Assembly: GCF_027942865.1 (NCBI RefSeq)
Contig: NC_134520.1
Location: 4,524,501 to 4,588,500 of the forward strand
Reading direction: 5' to 3'
DNA: 64,000 nt
Source of the DNA: Odontesthes bonariensis
Taxonomy: Eukaryota; Chordata; Actinopteri; Atheriniformes; Atherinopsidae
Positions 58,891 through 64,000 of the stretch are shown piece by piece. Both the position numbers and the translations under genes were made by a program. The notes beneath the pieces were generated by a model. The model was not told where the DNA came from. It saw nothing but the letters and a program-made list of their open reading frames with translations, and searched no databases. The first letter of the stretch is position 1. Each line of letters opens with the position of its first letter.

Positions 58891-59352
58891 GGGCCCTCGT
58901 GGAGCAGAAAGAGAGTCAAGAACTGAGAGTTTCCTCTCTTTTCTCCCTCATGCTTTACCGATGACTCGAAGGAGTGAACTGTAGTGTTGTAGGTTTAATG
59001 GAAAAAGAAAATGTGTTACACAGTGTTACACGATGTTCAGATTAAACTTTTTTTTCCCTCTTGAAATGCTCCGTAAATGCAAGATTGATGTGTATGAAGC
59101 AGAGAAGCAGCAGAGAGAAAGGATTTTTTTTATTCAGAATGTAATAAAATATGATGACACACGTACTGCAGTTTGCATTAGAGTAAAAACTATTTGGGAA
59201 TTAGACCCTTCTTTCAGAGCCAAGTCTGATATAAACTCCCAAAAATAGCTTGTTGGGAATGGCATGTCTCCTCTGAATTTACAAGTCGAGATCTGCAGAG
59301 AAGGCCATGCTTTTGGACACAAAGAACAGAAATATGTTTAGTCATTCGTTGA

Positions 59353-59358
59353 TTTATT
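59353..59358 (-). terminator. Candidate syap1 polyadenylation signal
   Basis: AATAAA on the minus strand (TTTATT on plus), about 680 bp after the syap1 stop. It lies beyond the ap1s2 signal, so these two convergent genes probably do not overlap. Confidence 0.35.
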
Positions 59359-60033
59359 TTTGATAAAACACACGGGACCCACAGCCCGTTGCTACATTGA
59401 GCTTAATTCTATCCAGTAATACTTAACAGCATTTAGTAAAGTGATATCAAAACATGCTTTATCATGTATATATTTAAAAAGAAAAAGAAAGTTGGCTCAG
59501 GCCGTTGTAGAGTAAAAAAATATATATATATATTTGATTGGTTTACTAGTCGCACGAAATCCTCCAGAAGTCCAAGAAAATATCACTGGTTTTGATTCAT
59601 GCTGATGTCTGAAGGATGATAAAGGCACATAAAAGTCCATTCGTCACAAACAGCTTTTACTTTTTGTTTTCTTTATCTCAGGTTTTTACTCGTTAAGATG
59701 CTTTTTGTGTCTAAAAGGTACCTTGACAACGATCCCGTGTAACCTTTGAAGGAAAAGGCAGCAAATGCTTTGCACATTCGAGAAGCTCTGGTAACGCTGG
59801 TTTTGCTGTAACAGTCTTACTTGGTCTGGTTTGACCGGAAACTCATAGCAGCTGATGTGAGCTAACAGTATTAAACCATCAAACTGCTCTTTAACAAACA
59901 TGGCTGAGTCAGTTTCCCAAGCTTAAACTTACTGATGATATCCTGTGGTAACTCTTCATTTTCAGAAACCAGTCCTATAATAAAACACTGCAATGTTTCT
60001 GACCTTAAAGGTGGGGGAGTCTGTGTTATCACT

Positions 60034-62532
60034 CTAACTGTCCTCCTTTAGCATCTCTTCAATCTCTCTGTCCCAGTTTTCATCATGGTTCTCACTATCA
60101 GCCAAGATGTCGTATTCCCGAAGCTCCTCCTGTAACTCTTTCTCCCAGTCTGCAGTCTCCTCTGCAACACGAACAAAACCAGCCAATTAAACGCTAATAA
60201 ACTGGTCCACCAACGTATAATAACCCAGGTTAACCCAAACACCTACCCTGCTGTGAGTTTGGGTGCTCCCTCTGGTCCAAAACCAGCTGTTTCATTCCTT
60301 TGCATAGCTCGTCCTTATTTATCGTGCACGAGCCAAAAGCCTCACTGATGAACTCGGCCGCCGGCGGACTGGTGGAGATCTCCTCATTCTTGATGTGACA
60401 CAAAAAGGAGGTCAGATTGTCAGAAGTAGTCCACTCGCTGCTTAATAAGCAAACTTCTTGGCCATGTTATACTCTGAAAGCAATTGGATTACCTCGTTTG
60501 ATTTGAGACTGTGAACGGCTGGGGTTGACTGACGCTTAACCGCATCTGTAAAGAAAAACAGGGCATCATCTTTCAGGTGTATTTGTAGTGATATTTATAC
60601 TCTTTCAAGCCACGTGATATTTATTAAAATCACAAAACCGCTGTGCTCACAGAGTTGCTAAGGAGAACTCTTAATTTTTGTCACACTTTAGACTGATATA
60701 TAGACATTAAAGACACGCATACTGATGAAATTATCCGAACTGAATGCGTTTCAGTTGACTGCACCTTTCTGATTAGGAGCTTCGGTTTTGGCAGCCTGGT
60801 GTGCTACCAGAGCAGTGAGCTGAGCTGCCTGTTTTATCAAAGACACACGGTAGAAGTAATTCTTCCAGAAGATTTCCTCCTTCACCCTAAAATGAAAAAC
60901 ACGAATTAGAAATGAAACAATAAACGCGCTCTTATTGCTGGGATGCACAAGACGAAAACACAGGGCAACAAAGTTAATATGCAAGTCAAATGTTCTCACT
61001 CTTTGGGGACCAGATGGAAGCGCATCTTCCTGAGGAGCTCGTCCTCCTCCAGCATCACCATGGCGACCGGATACGTTTGCTCGAAGTCGAAATGGAACTG
61101 CACACCAGCAGGAGGGTCTCGCAGAAAATTTCTTTTGTCCTGCCATCATACGAAATAAAATGCGAGCTTCAATTGCTTTGGCAATATAATGACATAGTTG
61201 GGTTAAAGATTGTGCTTTCATGAAGATACTTACAGCTGAGAGAGCCACAATCTGCTCATGTAAAGTCTCCTCCTCATCATCATAACCAACCCATGGTGGC
61301 ACAGCAGCACCTAGAAGGAGTAAGTATAAAAGTATAAAAAGGACCAGAAATGTTTTACTTATCAACCAAAATGTAATTTGAAGATATTCACATCGAAAGA
61401 GGATGAAAGGTTTAGAAATGACAGCTTTTTAAATGTATCGAACCCTCTTTTTCAGGGTCTGTTTGACCGTCTTTTTACGCCCTTAGTTTTGTCTTCAGCA
61501 AGGTGTTACTTTCAAAAACTCTTGGGTTGTCTGGCATGCTTGATAACTTTGCCACAGTTGGACGCATCTGCGTTGACAGTGCACCCCTATTGACTTGAGA
61601 AATCATCCGGACGCTTCTATCGCATCATCATTAAACACTAGTGGCCCAGTGCCTGTTGGGATCCATGCATCCCCATGCTATCAAACTCCCTTCGTGTGTT
61701 TTACAGATCAGATCATGTTGTACACTTGGGATTACGAGCCTTCTCCGTATTTTTTTCCCCTCCAGTCAGTCTGAAAAATTCAAAGAGGCCTAATTGATAA
61801 ATACTTCCTTCAATTTAGATGTAAATGGATTCAAACTGAGGTTTAGAATCTGCACTTTAAGCCCATTTTCAATATCTAACTCTTATTTGAGTACATTTTG
61901 GTGAAGAGCTACAATAGAAACAGTGTTCGTATACAAATAGTTGGTATATTCTTGAGATACTTGCCAAATTCTTTTGCCTTTTTTTCCTGCACAAACTTCT
62001 GTTGCTCTTTCTGGAAATCACCCAATATGGTCTGAGGGAAGAAAACATTTACTCAAACATTTCGAAATAATTTAGCACAAAGAAGGTTTACTAAACTACG
62101 AAGGGAAAAGCTATTACCTTATCAATAATTTCATTTAGTTTCCCCTCCTCCACGCTTTTCTTGAGGGTTTGGGCTGTTCCAACAACAGAGTCAGATAGTT
62201 TCTTAGAGGCACTGCTGGCAAAAGTATACATGTAACCTACAAAGAAAGCGGGTATCATTAGCATCACTGGAATTAAATTCATCTTCCGGCAAAGGGAAAT
62301 GGGCACATTCGGGAAAGTCTACCTTTACAACTCTTACAGCGCTTTGTCAAAACTCACCACTGAAACCCTTGGCTTTTTCTAAAAGCTGAGTATCTTTAAG
62401 AGGAGCCTGTTTCTTTTCACAAACATTTGTCGGTTTGTTGTCTTCCTTTCCACCAACGGCAGACTTGCTCTCTTCTTCAACTTGGCCATTTTCGCTCTCT
62501 ATTCCAAGCCAGGTCCCCCAGTTCTTTAACAT
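60034..62532 (-). CDS. syap1: Synapse-associated protein 1 (BSD domain)
   Basis: BSD-domain protein linked in mammals to Akt signalling and to synapses. Nine exons in coding order: 62358-62532, 62118-62236, 61965-62031, 61234-61310, 61000-61139, 60765-60886, 60493-60545, 60247-60388, 60034-60161; 1023 nt, 340 aa (human about 352). Start [10 protein letters not shown] matches the family's amphipathic N-terminus. Landmarks are [38 protein letters not shown], the BSD core ([19 protein letters not shown]), EISTSP and the acidic end [15 protein letters not shown] to EEMLKED. Intron 3 appears to use a GC donor (TTTG|GCAAGT), the only join that keeps phase. Confidence 0.95.
62236..62357 (-). other. 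syap1 intron 1
   Basis: Short 121-bp intron between exon 1 (donor GTGAGT) and exon 2 (acceptor TTTGTAG). It shows how compact the 5' end of this gene is. No other feature seen. Confidence 0.8.
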
Positions 62533-62939
62533 ACTTTAAATAATTTCCCCAAAATGTCAAATAAACTCCTTGAGATCCTCTTATGGTGATTATTGTTTCA
62601 TATGTCGATATTTTTTTTATAGTTTGTTACCTGGTGACGTTTACCAACTCCCTAACTTCCGCGAATCGGTGGAATTTGATCCTATTGCCTACCCTTAGGT
62701 TAAAAAGTTGTCATGGAAACGCACGCGTTCCACTCAAAAGGCTTCTTCTGCTTGTTAGCCAACGCTAGATGGCACGCTTGTGCCGTTAGTGCTACGCTCG
62801 TTATCCCTGTTGTCCATGGATGGAGCTCTCTCTCTCTCTCTCTCTTTCGGATTTTATATTGGCGGTTGGCAAACAACTTTTAGTAGCATTACCGCCACCT
62901 ACTGATATGGAGTGTGGATCACATGACATTTATCTATTT

Positions 62940-62942
<3 letters not shown>
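62533..62942. other. Region upstream of syap1
   Basis: Should hold the syap1 promoter. A half-CRE GTGACGT near 62633 and CTAGATGGC near 62765 (YY1-like on the minus strand) are possible sites. A (CT)n run lies at 62826-62845. Confidence 0.4.

Positions 62943-62984
<42 letters not shown>
62943..62984 (+). repeat. (TA)n at the LINE 3' end
   Basis: About 21 TA units 110 bp downstream (minus sense) of the retrotransposon stop codon. The position suggests it is, or grew from, the element's 3' tail. Confidence 0.85.
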
Positions 62985-62987
<3 letters not shown>

Positions 62988-63094
62988 ATACATACCTATA
63001 CGTCAACACTCATCTATACGCCCATATATCTATTTATGCCTACACTTTTACATACTCCCTACTCATATACCCTCATTTATATACTTTATCTGTA

Positions 63095-63997
63095 CTATAT
63101 TCTATTATATAACCTACACCGTTTTAAATAATAAAAAATTTCCTGATAACATCTGTTTCCTGATTCTTTTTGCAATAAATCTACCATATCTAATTTCATT
63201 TTCATCCTACTAAGCTTTCTAATTAAATTATTTCTCTGAACCTGATACTTCCTACAATATATCATAACATGTTCTATTGTCTCATCTTCCCCACACTCAC
63301 ATTTCCCTGATTGATGTTTTCCTATCATATATAAGTTTTTATTTAATCCATTATGTCCAATTCTAAGTCTTGTTATAATGATCTCCTCTCTCCTACTTCT
63401 TTCTGTTCTTCTCATTTTCCCTATTTTCCTTTGTATTTTAAACAACCAACGTCCTTTTCTTTCTTCCTCCCATACCTTTTGCCATCTCTCTTCCATTTTT
63501 TGTTTTATAATACCCTTTACCTCTTTTACACTCATTCTTACATTAATATCAATCATTACTCTTTTTACACTCTGTTTTGCCATTCTATCTGCCATTTCAT
63601 TTCCCTCAACTCCATAATGCGCTGGTACCCATATAAAATGAACTATAATCCCCATCATACTAATTCTATATAGTGTTTGTTCTATTTCTATTAATATATC
63701 TGGTCTACTTTCTGACTTACTATTTTGAATACTAACTAATGAAGAACTTGAATCTGAACATATAATTGACTTTAATGGTTTAACCTCTTCTATCCATTGA
63801 ACTGCTAAAAGTACCGCAATCATTTCTCCAGTATATACTGATACTCCATCACTTACCCTTTTCCCCACTTTAATTTTAAATTGCGGTACAATCATACCTA
63901 TCCCTATCCTATCATCTAAAGTTTTTGATGCATCAGTATATATATGTACATAATTATAATATTGATTTATATGCTCCTGTACAATATATTTATTCAA
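63095..63997 (-). mobile_element. RNase-H-bearing non-LTR retrotransposon, 3' part of ORF2
   Basis: A 300-codon open frame runs from the window edge to a stop at 63095 and continues beyond the window upstream. It carries an RNase H domain with the acidic residues in order: D in IYTDASK (about residue 22), E in YTGEMIA (58), D in ICSDSSSS (82), and the AHYGVEGNEMAD segment with H127 and D137. A Cys/His motif CECG-x(6)-H-x4-C follows near residue 232. RNase H behind the reverse transcriptase is a mark of I-group LINEs, such as the Nimb clade of fish; the clade is my inference. The frame has no stop or shift, so the copy is probably young. It is AT-rich compared with the host genes. Confidence 0.85.
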
Positions 63998-64000
63998 ACT

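Larger units (their letters stand above)
57197..60033. other. 3' UTRs of ap1s2 and syap1
   Basis: Convergent spacer of 2.8 kb with a candidate polyadenylation signal for each gene (58885 plus, 59353 minus). No other gene seen. Confidence 0.6.

Overview
The window looks like nuclear DNA of a ray-finned (teleost) fish. Genes are split into short exons with canonical splice sites, intergenic space is modest, introns hold many Tc1/mariner, hAT and Harbinger-type relics and LINE tails typical of fish genomes, and the recognised proteins are vertebrate. In mammals the same four genes lie on Xp22 (CDKL5 next to RS1; AP1S2 next to SYAP1), so this is a conserved vertebrate block.

Layout. 1-17,010: no exon recognised, most likely the large 5' intron(s) of cdkl5, with a Tc1 relic, a hAT-like element carrying a THAP fragment and a nested LINE tail, an L2/CR1-like LINE tail and several simple repeats. 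17,011-34,291 (+): fifteen coding exons of cdkl5, from the catalytic-lysine exon to the stop; the glycine-loop exons lie upstream of the window or were not found. Introns carry a Harbinger-like element and a 2.6 kb near-perfect palindrome that itself received a MITE. 37,269-39,905 (-): complete rs1 (retinoschisin), six exons, tail-to-tail with cdkl5. 40,960-57,196 (+): ap1s2, with a candidate CCAAT-rich promoter, four coding exons of the main isoform and a candidate alternative terminal exon. 60,034-62,532 (-): complete syap1, nine exons, convergent with ap1s2, with one likely GC-AG intron. 62,940-64,000 (-): 3' end of an RNase-H-bearing non-LTR retrotransposon that runs off the window.

The exon models were built by joining splice sites so that reading phase is kept throughout. 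All four give uninterrupted frames: cdkl5 967 codons plus stop for the visible part, rs1 278 aa, ap1s2 157 aa, syap1 340 aa. The genes do not form a pathway: a neuronal kinase, a secreted retinal adhesion protein, a clathrin adaptor subunit and a BSD-domain protein. The linkage is positional. I found no new enzymatic system. The most unusual items are the nested palindrome, the acidic 18-bp tandem repeat inside rs1, the THAP-carrying hAT-like element, the alternative ap1s2 end and the overlapping polyadenylation zone of cdkl5 and rs1.
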